Assembly: GCF_900111405.1 (NCBI RefSeq) | Contig: NZ_FOHJ01000004.1 | Coordinates: 62,001 to 126,000, forward strand | Source of the DNA: Salinibacillus kushneri | GTDB taxonomy: Bacteria; Bacillota; Bacilli; Bacillales; Alkalibacillaceae | Reading direction: 5' to 3' | DNA length: 64,000 nt | Shown: positions 9,583-17,952 of the stretch, in pieces | Position numbering within the stretch: position 1 is the first letter of the stretch | How the letters are laid out: each line of letters starts with the position of its first letter | The notes under the pieces: model-generated | Databases searched by the model: none | What the model saw: the letters and a program-made list of their open reading frames with translations, nothing else | Told to the model about the DNA's origin: nothing | Made by a program: the position numbers and the translations under genes

Positions 9583-9625
9583 TCGTAATCTTTACATTTA
9601 CAAATAGTAATGATTACGATATAAT
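9583..9625 (+). promoter_or_regulatory. Sigma-A promoter with two Zur boxes before the zinc lipoprotein gene
   Basis: TTTACA (9597-9602), a 17-base spacer and TATAAT (9620-9625) form a near-consensus promoter. Filling the spacer, TAGTAATGATTACGA (9605-9619) matches the 7-1-7 Zur box TCGTAATnATTACGA with one mismatch. Directly upstream, TCGTAATCTTTACAT (9583-9597) has a perfect left half and a degenerate right half. A repressor bound here would block RNA polymerase, giving zinc-dependent repression of the downstream gene. Confidence 0.8.
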
Positions 9626-9658
9626 TTTCATGGCAACTAAAGGAGAGGGGAAATAACA

Positions 9659-10639
9659 ATGATGAAACGGGGACGGTTTTTAGCCATTTTCATCCTATCA
9701 ATACTCATTTTGACCGCATGCAGTAATGACACGAATTCAACCAAAAATCAGGATGAAAAAATCAATATCTACACAACCTTATTTCCTATAGAGGACTTTG
9801 CTAAAAAAATTGGAGGGGAATACGTAGAAGTAACGAATCTCTTATCTGAAGGAATGAATCCTCATACGTATGAACCGACATCGAAAACGATTGTTGATAT
9901 CGCAAAAAGTGACTTATTCATGTATAGTGGAGCTGGTTTGGAAGCTTATGCGAAAAAAATATCCGACGCTGTAGAAACGGAAGAAGTTATGGTTGTGGAG
10001 GCATCCGAAGGGATTGATACTCATCATCATGGACACGGAAACGAAGTTCCTGTGTCCAAACCGGTTCATGAAGAGAATGAGGAAACAAATCATCAAAACA
10101 ATCATAATCATGGTGATATCGACCCGCATGTATGGCTGGATCCATTAAAGGCCATCAATATAGCGGAAAATATTAAAGAATCTCTTATAACTTTACAACC
10201 AGAGCATCAAAAGGATTTTGAAAACAATTTTCAGGAATTAAAGTCTAATCTGGAAGCATTAGATACGAAATTTCATGAGGTTATTAATCAGGCTGAGCGG
10301 AAGGAAATTTTAGTATCCCACGCAGCGTACGGGTATTGGAAGGAAGCCTATGGAATTGAACAGATTGCGATTTCTGGTATCAATGAAAACAGTGAACTAT
10401 CACAAAAGGAAATATCAAACATTATAAAAGATATCGAACAACAAAATATTGACTATATTCTTTTTGAGGAAATGTCTGTATCAAAAGTAGCTCAATTAAT
10501 TCAAAAAGAGGTCGATGCAACTGTCCTGCCTATCCATAACCTTTCTGTTCGTACTGATGAAGAGGTTAAGAATAAGGATGATTATTTTAGTCTAATGAGA
10601 AAAAATTTAGAGTCTTTATCAACAGCGTTAAATAACTAA
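9659..10639 (+). CDS. znuA: Zinc-binding ABC transporter lipoprotein (ZnuA/AdcA type)
   Basis: 326 residues. Signal peptide with lipobox LILTACSND (Cys about 21), so it is anchored outside the membrane. It has the cluster A-I metal-binding fold: MNPHTYEPTSK (His ligand), a His-rich loop (HHHGHGN ... NHNHGDIDPHVWLDP), LVSHAAYGYW and late Glu/Asp ligands. The His loop points to zinc rather than manganese. It captures zinc for an ABC importer. No permease or ATPase gene follows, so those are encoded elsewhere. Expression is very probably Zur-repressed through the boxes just upstream. Confidence 0.9.
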   Translation: MMKRGRFLAIFILSILILTACSNDTNSTKNQDEKINIYTTLFPIEDFAKKIGGEYVEVTNLLSEGMNPHTYEPTSKTIVDIAKSDLFMYSGAGLEAYAKKISDAVETEEVMVVEASEGIDTHHHGHGNEVPVSKPVHEENEETNHQNNHNHGDIDPHVWLDPLKAINIAENIKESLITLQPEHQKDFENNFQELKSNLEALDTKFHEVINQAERKEILVSHAAYGYWKEAYGIEQIAISGINENSELSQKEISNIIKDIEQQNIDYILFEEMSVSKVAQLIQKEVDATVLPIHNLSVRTDEEVKNKDDYFSLMRKNLESLSTALNN

Positions 10640-10648
10640 AATTCTTAA

Positions 10649-10678
10649 AGTCTAGTAGCTTCAAACTAGGCTTTTTTT
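10649..10678 (+). terminator. Rho-independent terminator after znuA
   Basis: AAGTCTAGT with ACTAGGCTT (one G-T pair), followed by seven T. Confidence 0.75.
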
Positions 10679-10682
10679 AATA

Positions 10683-10740
10683 GGCTATCTGCAGCAGGTG
10701 AAATACACTGCGCTTTATGCCGTTAGTGCTTTCAGTTTCC
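10683..10740. repeat. Remnant of a Bacillaceae intergenic repeat
   Basis: CTGCAGCAGGTGAAATACACTGCGC resembles CTGCTCGAGGTAAAATACACTACGC near 3721. Both look like worn ends of the GC-rich repeat common between genes in this family of bacteria. Confidence 0.35.
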
Positions 10741-10843
10741 TTACTACCTTTATTATAAGAGCGTAGGATAAAGTGTCATTTTTCTTATGCCAACTCATAA
10801 AAAATCTGTGTTATAATAAACATTGTATAATTAAATTCATACT

Positions 10844-10866
10844 ATACCCATAGGAATTATAAATAT
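10844..10866 (+). promoter_or_regulatory. Possible CymR operator before yrrT
   Basis: CCCATAGGAATTATAAATA includes TAGGAATT, the part I recall as most conserved in CymR sites. Possible -10 hexamers TATAAT are at 10812 and 10826. CymR represses the yrrT operon of B. subtilis, so a site here would fit. The match is partial and from memory. Confidence 0.35.
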
Positions 10867-10881
10867 ATGTGGGGTGACAAA

Positions 10882-11517
10882 ATGGGGAGAGAATTTATTG
10901 AGCTATTTAATGAATGGTCTGATTCTTACGATGACACAGTAAGAGGTCTTGATGTAGAGTATAAAAAGGTATTTGAAAATTACGATCAAATCTTAGATTA
11001 CGTTGCTGATAAAGTAGATGGTACAGTCATGGAGTTTGGGGTTGGAACAGGTAATTTAACGAAAAAATTAGTGGAGCGAAAGTGTCAAGTGATTGGCATA
11101 GAACCGTCCCCTTTAATGAGACAAAAGGCAAAAGAGAAAATTAGACAGGTCGAAATTATGGATGGAGATTTTTTGGAGTTTCCTAAAGATGAACCTATTC
11201 ATGCGTTTGTAAGTTCATATGCTTTTCATCATCTAACAGACACAGAGAAAAAGCTTGCGATAGATAAATATACAAACCTTTTACCAACTGGTGGTAAAAT
11301 TGTATTTGCAGATACGATATTTTTAACCGAAGATGAAAAATTTGATAGGATAAAGTTAGCAGAAAAGGAACATTTCCTAAACTTAGCAAATGATTTACGA
11401 ACAGAATTTTATACGACCATACCAAGAATAAAAGATATGTTTGAACAGAATAGTTTTAGCATTCATTTTACAAAGATGAATGACTTTGTCTGGGTTTTTG
11501 AGGCAATAAAAAAATGA
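10882..11517 (+). CDS. yrrT: SAM-dependent methyltransferase YrrT
   Basis: 211 residues of a class I Rossmann methyltransferase: VMEFGVGTGNLTKKL is the SAM-binding motif I, then VIGIEPSPLMRQ and AFVSSYAFHHLT. An in-frame ATG at 10867 lies upstream, but GGGGTGA at 10870-10876 is well placed for ATG 10882. YrrT is thought to use SAM on an unknown acceptor, yielding S-adenosylhomocysteine. It heads an operon with luxS, mccA and mccB, the methionine-to-cysteine conversion genes, which supports the name. Confidence 0.85.
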   Translation: MGREFIELFNEWSDSYDDTVRGLDVEYKKVFENYDQILDYVADKVDGTVMEFGVGTGNLTKKLVERKCQVIGIEPSPLMRQKAKEKIRQVEIMDGDFLEFPKDEPIHAFVSSYAFHHLTDTEKKLAIDKYTNLLPTGGKIVFADTIFLTEDEKFDRIKLAEKEHFLNLANDLRTEFYTTIPRIKDMFEQNSFSIHFTKMNDFVWVFEAIKK

Positions 11518-11534
11518 AAAAGGAGCGATAACAA

Positions 11535-11996
11535 ATGAGCAAGATGAATGTAGAAAGCTTTAATTTAGATCATACGAAAGTCAAGGCGCCTTATGTACGT
11601 TTAGCAGGGAAAACAGAGGGTGCCAATGGAGATACGATTTATAAATACGATATTCGCTTTTGCCAACCTAATCAGGAACATATGGAAATGCCTGCTCTTC
11701 ATTCCTTAGAGCATATGATGGCTGAGTTTAGCCGCAATCATCATGATCAAGTCGTTGATGTCGGTCCAATGGGCTGTCAAACTGGCTTTTATATGGCACT
11801 TTTAAATGATGATGATTATGATTATGTATTAGAATTACTGGATAAAACCTTGAACGATGTGTTAGAGGCTTCCGAGGTACCAGCATGCAATGAAGTACAG
11901 TGCGGCTGGGCTGCCAGTCATAGTCTTGAGGGTGCAAAGGAAATTGCCAAAAAAATGCTTGCTAAGAAAGATGAATGGACAGAAGTTTTTGGTTAG
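11535..11996 (+). CDS. luxS: S-ribosylhomocysteine lyase LuxS
   Basis: 153 residues, the usual length. The metal site is HSLEH (HxxEH, residues about 54-58) and the third ligand is Cys in ACNEVQCGW (near 126); [12 protein letters not shown] contains the catalytic cysteine. It cleaves S-ribosylhomocysteine to homocysteine and the AI-2 precursor DPD in the cytoplasm. AAGGAG precedes the ATG, 17 bases after yrrT. In B. subtilis this operon slot holds mtnN, while luxS is elsewhere. Here luxS takes that place, so MtnN must act from another locus. Confidence 0.96.
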   Translation: MSKMNVESFNLDHTKVKAPYVRLAGKTEGANGDTIYKYDIRFCQPNQEHMEMPALHSLEHMMAEFSRNHHDQVVDVGPMGCQTGFYMALLNDDDYDYVLELLDKTLNDVLEASEVPACNEVQCGWAASHSLEGAKEIAKKMLAKKDEWTEVFG

Positions 11997-12010
11997 GTGG
12001 TCGTTATAAA

Positions 12011-12934
12011 ATGGAGTATGTGCAAAATGTACAGGAACTAATAGGTGAAACGCCTCTTATTGAAATCCATCAGTTTGATATTCCTGAAAATGTACGTATT
12101 TTTGCTAAATTAGAATATTTTAATCCTGGCGGGAGCATAAAAGACAGGTTAGGAAAGAAATTGTTGGATGAGGCACTAAGAAGCGGAAAACTTAAAACAG
12201 GTGGAACGATTATAGAACCTACTGCCGGAAATACTGGGATAGGGCTGGCACTAGCCGCTATTGGTATGGGAATAAGGGTAATCTTTGTAGTTCCGGAGAA
12301 ATTTAGTATGGAAAAGCAAGAACTTATGAGAGCGCTTGGGGCAGAAATTGTTCATACACGTACAGAAGATGGAATGAAAGGCGCAATCAGTAAAACAGAA
12401 GAACTGTTAAAAGAAATCCCTGGCTCATACTCCCCTAAGCAGTTTTCCAATCCCAATAATCCTAAAGCCTATTTTGAAACATTAGGGCCAGAAATTTATC
12501 GACAATTAGATGGAAATGTAGACGTTTTTATAGCCGGTGGTGGCACAGGTGGTACTTTTATGGGTACAGCAGAGTATTTAAAAACAAAGAAAACAGATTT
12601 AAAAACGGTTATTGTTGAACCTGAAGGCTCCATTCTTAATGGAGGTGAAGCTGGATCTCATGACACAGAAGGAATAGGGATGGAATTTATTCCTGAATAT
12701 ATGAATCCGCAATATTTCGATGCCATTTATACAATTTCCGACTCTCAGGCATTTGCCAGAGTAAAGGATCTATCTTCAAAGGCAGGTTTACTTGTCGGCA
12801 GTTCATCAGGTGCTGCATTTCAAGCTGCTCTTTATGAAGCTGAACATGCAAGTCCTGGAACAAATATTATTACGGTTTTTCCCGATAGTAGTGAACGCTA
12901 CTTAAGTAACGGAATCTATCAATATAAAAAATGA
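12011..12934 (+). CDS. mccA: Cystathionine beta-synthase MccA (O-acetylserine-dependent)
   Basis: 307 residues of PLP fold type II. The PLP lysine is in NPGGSIKDRLGKKL and the phosphate loop is GGGTGGTFMG; EPTAGNTGIGLA is the substrate loop. MccA condenses homocysteine with an activated serine to cystathionine, the first step of reverse transsulfuration. The reading frame is open back to 11975 inside luxS, but AGGTGG at 11995-12000 supports the ATG at 12011. It lies between luxS (homocysteine source) and mccB. The alternative name cysteine synthase is possible on sequence alone; context favours MccA. Confidence 0.88.
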   Translation: MEYVQNVQELIGETPLIEIHQFDIPENVRIFAKLEYFNPGGSIKDRLGKKLLDEALRSGKLKTGGTIIEPTAGNTGIGLALAAIGMGIRVIFVVPEKFSMEKQELMRALGAEIVHTRTEDGMKGAISKTEELLKEIPGSYSPKQFSNPNNPKAYFETLGPEIYRQLDGNVDVFIAGGGTGGTFMGTAEYLKTKKTDLKTVIVEPEGSILNGGEAGSHDTEGIGMEFIPEYMNPQYFDAIYTISDSQAFARVKDLSSKAGLLVGSSSGAAFQAALYEAEHASPGTNIITVFPDSSERYLSNGIYQYKK

Positions 12935-12949
12935 GGGAGAGGACTTTCT

Positions 12950-14083
12950 TTGCGTAAAAAAACGAAACTTATTCATGGTGGTATTACCGGTGATGAACAA
13001 ACTGGTGCTGTTAATGTGCCCATTTATCAGGTTAGTACTTATGAACAGGAATCGGTAGGAAATCATAAAGGCTATGAATATTCACGAACAGGAAATCCAA
13101 CACGCTTTGCATTAGAAGAGTTGATTAAAGATTTAGAGGGTGGAAAACAAGGTTTTGCATTTGGGTCTGGTATGGCTGCGATTACGTCCGTATTTATGCT
13201 TTTTTCTTCTGGTGACCATGTAATCATGACCGATGACGTTTATGGTGGAACTTATCGTGTTGTATCTAAAGTATTAAGTCGTTTCCAGATTGATGTATCA
13301 TTCGTAGATACAAGCTCGCCAGATGAAGTAAAACAAGCTATTCAATCGAATACCAAAGCCATTTACGTAGAAACCCCGACAAATCCATTGCTGAAGGTGA
13401 CCAATCTCAGTAAAATAAGTGATTTAGCAAAGGAACAGGACTTATTATTTATTGTAGATAATACGTTCAGTACCCCATATTGGCAAAATCCAATTGAATT
13501 TGGAGCGGATATTGTTCTTCATAGTGCAACAAAATATTTAGGAGGTCACAGTGATGTAGTTGCAGGATTAGTCGTTGTAAATTCAGAGAAGTTAGCTGAA
13601 GAACTGCATTTTATTCTTAATTCTGCTGGTGGTATCTTAGGACCACAGGATTCATATCTTCTGATAAGAGGGATGAAAACCCTTGGAGTGAGAATGGAAG
13701 AGATTGAAGAAAACACGAAACAAGTTGTTGAATTCCTGCATAATCATCCAAGTGTAACAAACGTCTATTATCCTGGTTTAGCTAGTCATTCAGGACATCA
13801 AATTCATTTATCCCAAGCGTCTGGCTTTGGTGGAATGCTTTCGTTTGATGTAGGCAGTGGGGAAATGGCAGATCAGGTTTTAAATCGAATTCAATACTTT
13901 ACCCTTGCTGAGAGTTTGGGTGCAGTTGAAAGTTTAATTTCGGTTCCGGCGCGCATGACCCACGCATCCATTCCAAAAAGCCGAAGAGAAGAGTTAGGAA
14001 TCACTGACGGCCTTATTCGTATATCTGTAGGCTTGGAGGATGCTGAAGATTTGATAGAGGACTTAGAACAGGCCTTAAAATAA
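12950..14083 (+). CDS. mccB: Cystathionine gamma-lyase/homocysteine gamma-lyase MccB
   Basis: 377 residues, Cys/Met-metabolism PLP family. The Schiff-base lysine is in DIVLHSATKYLGGHSD, the cofactor-phosphate motif in FGSGMAAITSV. It cleaves cystathionine to cysteine, ammonia and 2-oxobutyrate. TTG start preceded by GAGGGAGAGG. It is the last gene of yrrT-luxS-mccA-mccB and closes with a terminator at 14101. Confidence 0.92.
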   Translation: MRKKTKLIHGGITGDEQTGAVNVPIYQVSTYEQESVGNHKGYEYSRTGNPTRFALEELIKDLEGGKQGFAFGSGMAAITSVFMLFSSGDHVIMTDDVYGGTYRVVSKVLSRFQIDVSFVDTSSPDEVKQAIQSNTKAIYVETPTNPLLKVTNLSKISDLAKEQDLLFIVDNTFSTPYWQNPIEFGADIVLHSATKYLGGHSDVVAGLVVVNSEKLAEELHFILNSAGGILGPQDSYLLIRGMKTLGVRMEEIEENTKQVVEFLHNHPSVTNVYYPGLASHSGHQIHLSQASGFGGMLSFDVGSGEMADQVLNRIQYFTLAESLGAVESLISVPARMTHASIPKSRREELGITDGLIRISVGLEDAEDLIEDLEQALK

Positions 14084-14100
14084 CTTTATGTTAAATGGGG

Positions 14101-14132
14101 AGGGCTGAAACCATAGATGTTTCAGCCCTTTT
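14101..14132 (+). terminator. Rho-independent terminator after mccB
   Basis: AGGGCTGAAAC / GTTTCAGCCCT stem, 7-base loop, T-run. Confidence 0.88.
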
Positions 14133-14150
14133 CTAATGATAGTCCTCCCA

Positions 14151-15041
14151 TTATGAATGGTCCTTATTGTTTTTTCTTCTTTTCAATAACCAAAGGGTAC
14201 CACCTATGATGAAAAGGATAATGAGGAAAGGCGAATAACCGATAAGAAATACGAAAATACCTGAACAGATACTGGATAGTTGATTCAAAGAATTCGTAAA
14301 GGCTCGTTTAATACGTTCGCCTGTTTGTAAATCCTTTTCTGCAATGCCAGGGACATCTACAGAAACGTCTTCTAGGGAAATATTGACTTCAGCATATTCT
14401 GTACGATTGTCCAAAAATTTCATTCTCCCTTCAATTTGCTCGATTTTCTCTTGTACTTGAGCAAGGTCTTCGGAAATGTGTAGCAGATCTTCGGTTTTTT
14501 CGGCACTTTTCATGAAATCGAGTAAGCGTGCCTCAACAGTTTTTTTGGCCTTAAGTCGAGACTCAAGGTCGGTATACTCCTCTGTGACATCTTCACCTGT
14601 TACTTGTCTTTCTACTACCTTTTCACTCCTATTTTCAATTTCTTTCATAAATGACTGCAGATTTTGGTTTGGAATTCTGACTATTATGCGGGAGTGTAAT
14701 TGTTTTTCGCGATTTGTACTACTTGTTTCTACAACATAACCATTTAGCTCATTGGTTCGGTTTGTAATAGTATCTATAGCATGTTTAACATCTTTAATCT
14801 TAAGCGTAAAATAAGCATGATACATAATCATAAGTTCCTCTTTTGTTGAATCCTTACTCTGATTGACTGCGTTTTCTTCAGTCGATTCCTCGTTTACGAT
14901 TTCCATCTTCTCAGTATTTTTTGCTATATCTGCAGCAGAATCAGCTTGTTGCTTTGTTTCCGTTTCGCCAGTATCCTCTGAATTGCAGGCACCTAATAAA
15001 AATAGACAAAGAATGAAAAGAAAGTAAGTTGTTTTTTTCAT
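14151..15041 (-). CDS. DUF4349 membrane-anchored lipoprotein
   Basis: 296 residues. Signal peptide with lipobox FLLGACNSE, a Glu/Lys/Ser-rich spacer, then a DUF4349-like domain with a heptad-rich coiled coil (around TEDLLHISEDLAQVQEKIEQ), and a C-terminal transmembrane helix followed by WLLKRRKNN. It is thus anchored at both ends with the coiled coil outside. Function unknown for the family. It stands alone, convergent with mccB. Confidence 0.8.
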   Translation of the reverse strand: MKKTTYFLFILCLFLLGACNSEDTGETETKQQADSAADIAKNTEKMEIVNEESTEENAVNQSKDSTKEELMIMYHAYFTLKIKDVKHAIDTITNRTNELNGYVVETSSTNREKQLHSRIIVRIPNQNLQSFMKEIENRSEKVVERQVTGEDVTEEYTDLESRLKAKKTVEARLLDFMKSAEKTEDLLHISEDLAQVQEKIEQIEGRMKFLDNRTEYAEVNISLEDVSVDVPGIAEKDLQTGERIKRAFTNSLNQLSSICSGIFVFLIGYSPFLIILFIIGGTLWLLKRRKNNKDHS

Positions 15042-15187
15042 TTTTTAACCCCCAAATGATTTATTTTACATAGTAGACGTTTGTAATCTGTAAAGGTGAC
15101 AGAAATGGAAAGAACTGTCTAAGGAATTTAAACCCTTTTCTTAAGATGATATAGTATAAAAGAGGTAATAAAGAAAGGGTGTTAGCA

Positions 15188-15436
15188 TTGCTATCGAAAG
15201 AACAGAAACAAATAATCATAGGAAAAATTCAGGAGTATTTTATGGAAGAACGCGGAGAAGAGATGGGAGAACTAGCTGCAGAAAACATCTATCAATTCAT
15301 GAAAGAAGACATTGCACCATATTTTTATAATGAAGGAATTCATGATGCAAGACTCATGGCTGAACAAAAAATGGACAGTCTTGATGAAGATATTCGTTCC
15401 CTGGAAAAACAGGTACACAGAAGTTCTTCCAGGTAA
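15188..15436 (+). CDS. DUF2164 family small protein
   Basis: 82 residues from TTG at 15188. GTG at 15179 leaves no room after AAAGGG, while TTG has correct spacing. It starts LSKEQKQIIIGKIQEYF and has the acidic ERGEEMGELAAENIYQF centre that I recall for DUF2164. Function unknown. Confidence 0.75.
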   Translation: MLSKEQKQIIIGKIQEYFMEERGEEMGELAAENIYQFMKEDIAPYFYNEGIHDARLMAEQKMDSLDEDIRSLEKQVHRSSSR

Positions 15437-15522
15437 ATCATGCTCACCTTACTTTGCACAAATTCTTAAAAGATTAATATAGTGTAATGGGGGATATGAA
15501 CGAGAGATATGGGGTGAGGAAT

Positions 15523-16566
15523 ATGAAGTATGAAATTACAAGAGACTATATAAATATTGGCAATTCCAGATCTGGTCAAAGCATTCAGGATGTGCAATTT
15601 ATTGTTAGTCATGACACCGGTAATCCTGGCTCAAGTGCATATGGTAATCGAAATTATTTTGAAAATACAAATCCATCGTCATCTGCGCATACCTTTATCG
15701 ATGATAAGTATATTCTTGAAATCATTCCTTTAGACGAAAAAGCCTGGCATGTTCGATATAATGTGTCCACTGATAATCGTCGCTACGGAGTAAATGCTAA
15801 TGATGCGGCAATTGCAGTAGAACTGTGCTATGGCGGAAACATTTCTTTCGAGGACGCTTATAATCGCTATGTCTGGTACCATGCCTATTTAGTAGATAAA
15901 TTTAATTTAAATCCTGATGAGAATATCGTTGGGCATAGTACACTTGATCCTTCAAGAAGAACGGATCCGCAAAATGCACTGAACCGGCACGGAGTATCAT
16001 GGAACGATTTTCTTAATGATGTTGATAATGCCTATCGAAAATATTTTGAGGGTGAAGAAAATCTTCCAGAACCTGTAGTTGGAGGAGCATCTGTTGAACT
16101 GCCAATTGGTAAAGGGGACCGCGGAGAATTTGTACGTGATATTCAAAAAGACTTAATCAAAGCTGGTTATTCCTTACCTAATTACGGTGCTGACGCTATA
16201 TTTGGATCTGAAACGGAAAGAGCGGTTATGAGATTTCAAAGAGATTATCATTTGGCTGTAGATGGTCTTGTTGGTCAACAAACGTTAGGACAGTTAAAAG
16301 AAGTGACCAATTCGAGCAAAGCGAGTAATGATTTTCCATTACCAAACGGTATTCTGCAAAAGGGTGATGAGGGAGCTGAAGTAAAACAAGTACAAAGAGC
16401 ATTAAAACGCTTGAATTTTGACCCTCGATACATTGACGGCATATATGGGTCATTAACTGAGGATGCTGTTTCGAGATTCCAGTCGATGTTCAGTGCACTC
16501 GAAAATGACGGAATATATGGACCAAATACAAAACGTTTTATGGAAATGGAACTTGAGGATTTATAA
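15523..16566 (+). CDS. N-acetylmuramoyl-L-alanine amidase with two peptidoglycan-binding domains
   Basis: 347 residues from ATG 15523, chosen because GGGGTGAGGA directly precedes it; an ATG at 15487 would add 12 residues. The amidase_2 domain (about 5-170) shows zinc ligands in IVSHDTGN, SSAHTFID and IVGHSTLDPSRRTDP. Two PG_binding_1 repeats follow, starting IGKGDRGEFVRDIQKDL and LQKGDEGAEVKQVQRAL. It cleaves the bond between muramic acid and the peptide stem. No signal peptide is visible, as in phage-type XlyA/CwlA enzymes, but no phage genes surround it, so a role in mother-cell lysis or spore release is possible. Confidence 0.88.
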   Translation: MKYEITRDYINIGNSRSGQSIQDVQFIVSHDTGNPGSSAYGNRNYFENTNPSSSAHTFIDDKYILEIIPLDEKAWHVRYNVSTDNRRYGVNANDAAIAVELCYGGNISFEDAYNRYVWYHAYLVDKFNLNPDENIVGHSTLDPSRRTDPQNALNRHGVSWNDFLNDVDNAYRKYFEGEENLPEPVVGGASVELPIGKGDRGEFVRDIQKDLIKAGYSLPNYGADAIFGSETERAVMRFQRDYHLAVDGLVGQQTLGQLKEVTNSSKASNDFPLPNGILQKGDEGAEVKQVQRALKRLNFDPRYIDGIYGSLTEDAVSRFQSMFSALENDGIYGPNTKRFMEMELEDL

Positions 16567-16588
16567 GTCGCGAATATTCGCGACTTAT
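16563..16588 (+). terminator. Perfect 26-bp palindrome at the amidase stop
   Basis: ATAAGTCGCGAAT and its exact complement; the palindrome includes the TAA stop. T-run after it is weak (TTCTTG), so termination is likely but not certain. Confidence 0.65.
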
Positions 16589-16639
16589 TCTTGTTAAAGG
16601 AATGATAAAGTGTAGGCTCTGTGGATAATAATTCAGGAA

Positions 16640-16765
16640 TGCCAAGTCCAGCTCCAGCGCCGGGTTATTCGTGAGACTCTTTTAATTTCTCATAAGTCAA
16701 CATCAAATAAGTGGTTTTCTTTATCCGCTAAGGCTATAGTCCTTTCCGAGCATGCTAAAGGTAAA
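16640..16765. repeat. Degenerate Bacillaceae intergenic repeat
   Basis: Starts with GTCCAGCTCCAGCGCC and continues with CATAAGTCAACATC, AAGTGGTTTTC and a pyrimidine-rich end, the wording of a repeat I know from many Bacillaceae genomes. This copy is worn by substitutions. The preceding GGCTCTGTGGATAAT at 16614 resembles the end of the element at 33282. Confidence 0.5.
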
Positions 16766-17728
16766 TTATTTTGCAGAATCCTTCTTCTCCCAAGTTTTTT
16801 GATTATCAGATTCTAATATCCCTAAAGTGACATCATCAATATCCGGCTCTTCCAATACTTTTTTTTGAACCTTGATTTTTATATCATCAGCGTCAGCAAG
16901 GGTTAAACCTTTCTTCAATTCGATATAGCTTTCAACATGATATTGTCTACCTTCTTGCAGTACCCTCATCTCTAATATATCCACTACTTCAGGTTCGTTT
17001 AATATAAGTTCTGCTATTCGATTTTCAATTTTAGCCGGAGCAGAAACCCCAATTAAACCTATCGTATTATCGTACCCGATTTTTAATGCAATGCCTATTA
17101 ACAGAATACCAATTAACATCGTTCCTATCCCGTCGAGTAGGAGAAAACCTGTGAAATGGGCAAGTAAGATACTTATTAATGCTAATAAAGCACCTATGGT
17201 TGCAACAATGTCCTCATAAAAAACAAGTCGTGTAGGAGGTGAAGCATATTGTATATTTCGAAAGGCTGCAGAAATCCGTGTAAAACCGGTGGCTTCTGTA
17301 AGGGATTCTTCTGCAATTTGCTTCATAGCTTTCCATAATACATAACCATCAGTCATAATGGATAATAAGAGAATACCTGTATTAAGCCAGATATGTGTAG
17401 TAGCACGTGGATCCTGAATCAAATGCCATCCCTTAACAATAGTTTCGTACGCCATAATAGAAATTACAATCACAGCTATTAAAACAAATAAATTAACTAC
17501 GCGGCCAAAACCAGCAGGGAATCTTTCTGTCCGTTCTTTTTCTGCTAATGCACTTCCAAAGAAAACAAATCCCTGGTTGGTTGCATCTGCTATGGAGTGA
17601 ATGGTCGTTGCAAACATCGCACCACTTCCACTAATAGCTGCCGCAATCCCTTTAGCTATGGCCAAAGCTGTATTCCCTAAAGCTGCAGTACCTGAAGATT
17701 TATTTCCTTTTTTTAATAGCTCAAGCAC
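16766..17728 (-). CDS. Cation diffusion facilitator (zinc/divalent metal efflux)
   Basis: 320 residues with about six membrane helices in the N-terminal two thirds and a cytoplasmic ferredoxin-like domain. Metal site motif TIHSIADATNQ (HxxxD) lies in helix 2 and IMTDGYVL in helix 5. The family exports zinc, cadmium, cobalt or iron against protons. GTG start behind GGAGA. FPAGFGRVVNLFVL is typical of the larger YdbO-like CDF group. Monocistronic and divergent from the histidine kinase. Metal specificity cannot be read from sequence. Confidence 0.88.
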   Translation of the reverse strand: MLELLKKGNKSSGTAALGNTALAIAKGIAAAISGSGAMFATTIHSIADATNQGFVFFGSALAEKERTERFPAGFGRVVNLFVLIAVIVISIMAYETIVKGWHLIQDPRATTHIWLNTGILLLSIMTDGYVLWKAMKQIAEESLTEATGFTRISAAFRNIQYASPPTRLVFYEDIVATIGALLALISILLAHFTGFLLLDGIGTMLIGILLIGIALKIGYDNTIGLIGVSAPAKIENRIAELILNEPEVVDILEMRVLQEGRQYHVESYIELKKGLTLADADDIKIKVQKKVLEEPDIDDVTLGILESDNQKTWEKKDSAK

Positions 17729-17952
17729 GGCTCAATCTCCTTTATTATTACATTCTGTTTTTAGGTTAAACGATAAACAAAATATCATACAATGTTACTA
17801 CGTAAGTCTAATCAAGTTTTTTAAAAAGATACATTTTGAATGAAAAGTGTTTACGTTCGTCATTTTGAGGGTATGAGAAAAGATATATAGACTTGAAAGA
17901 AACCATACAAATTTACCATGACCAAAAATCTATTGGTTAAAGGGGTATTCAT

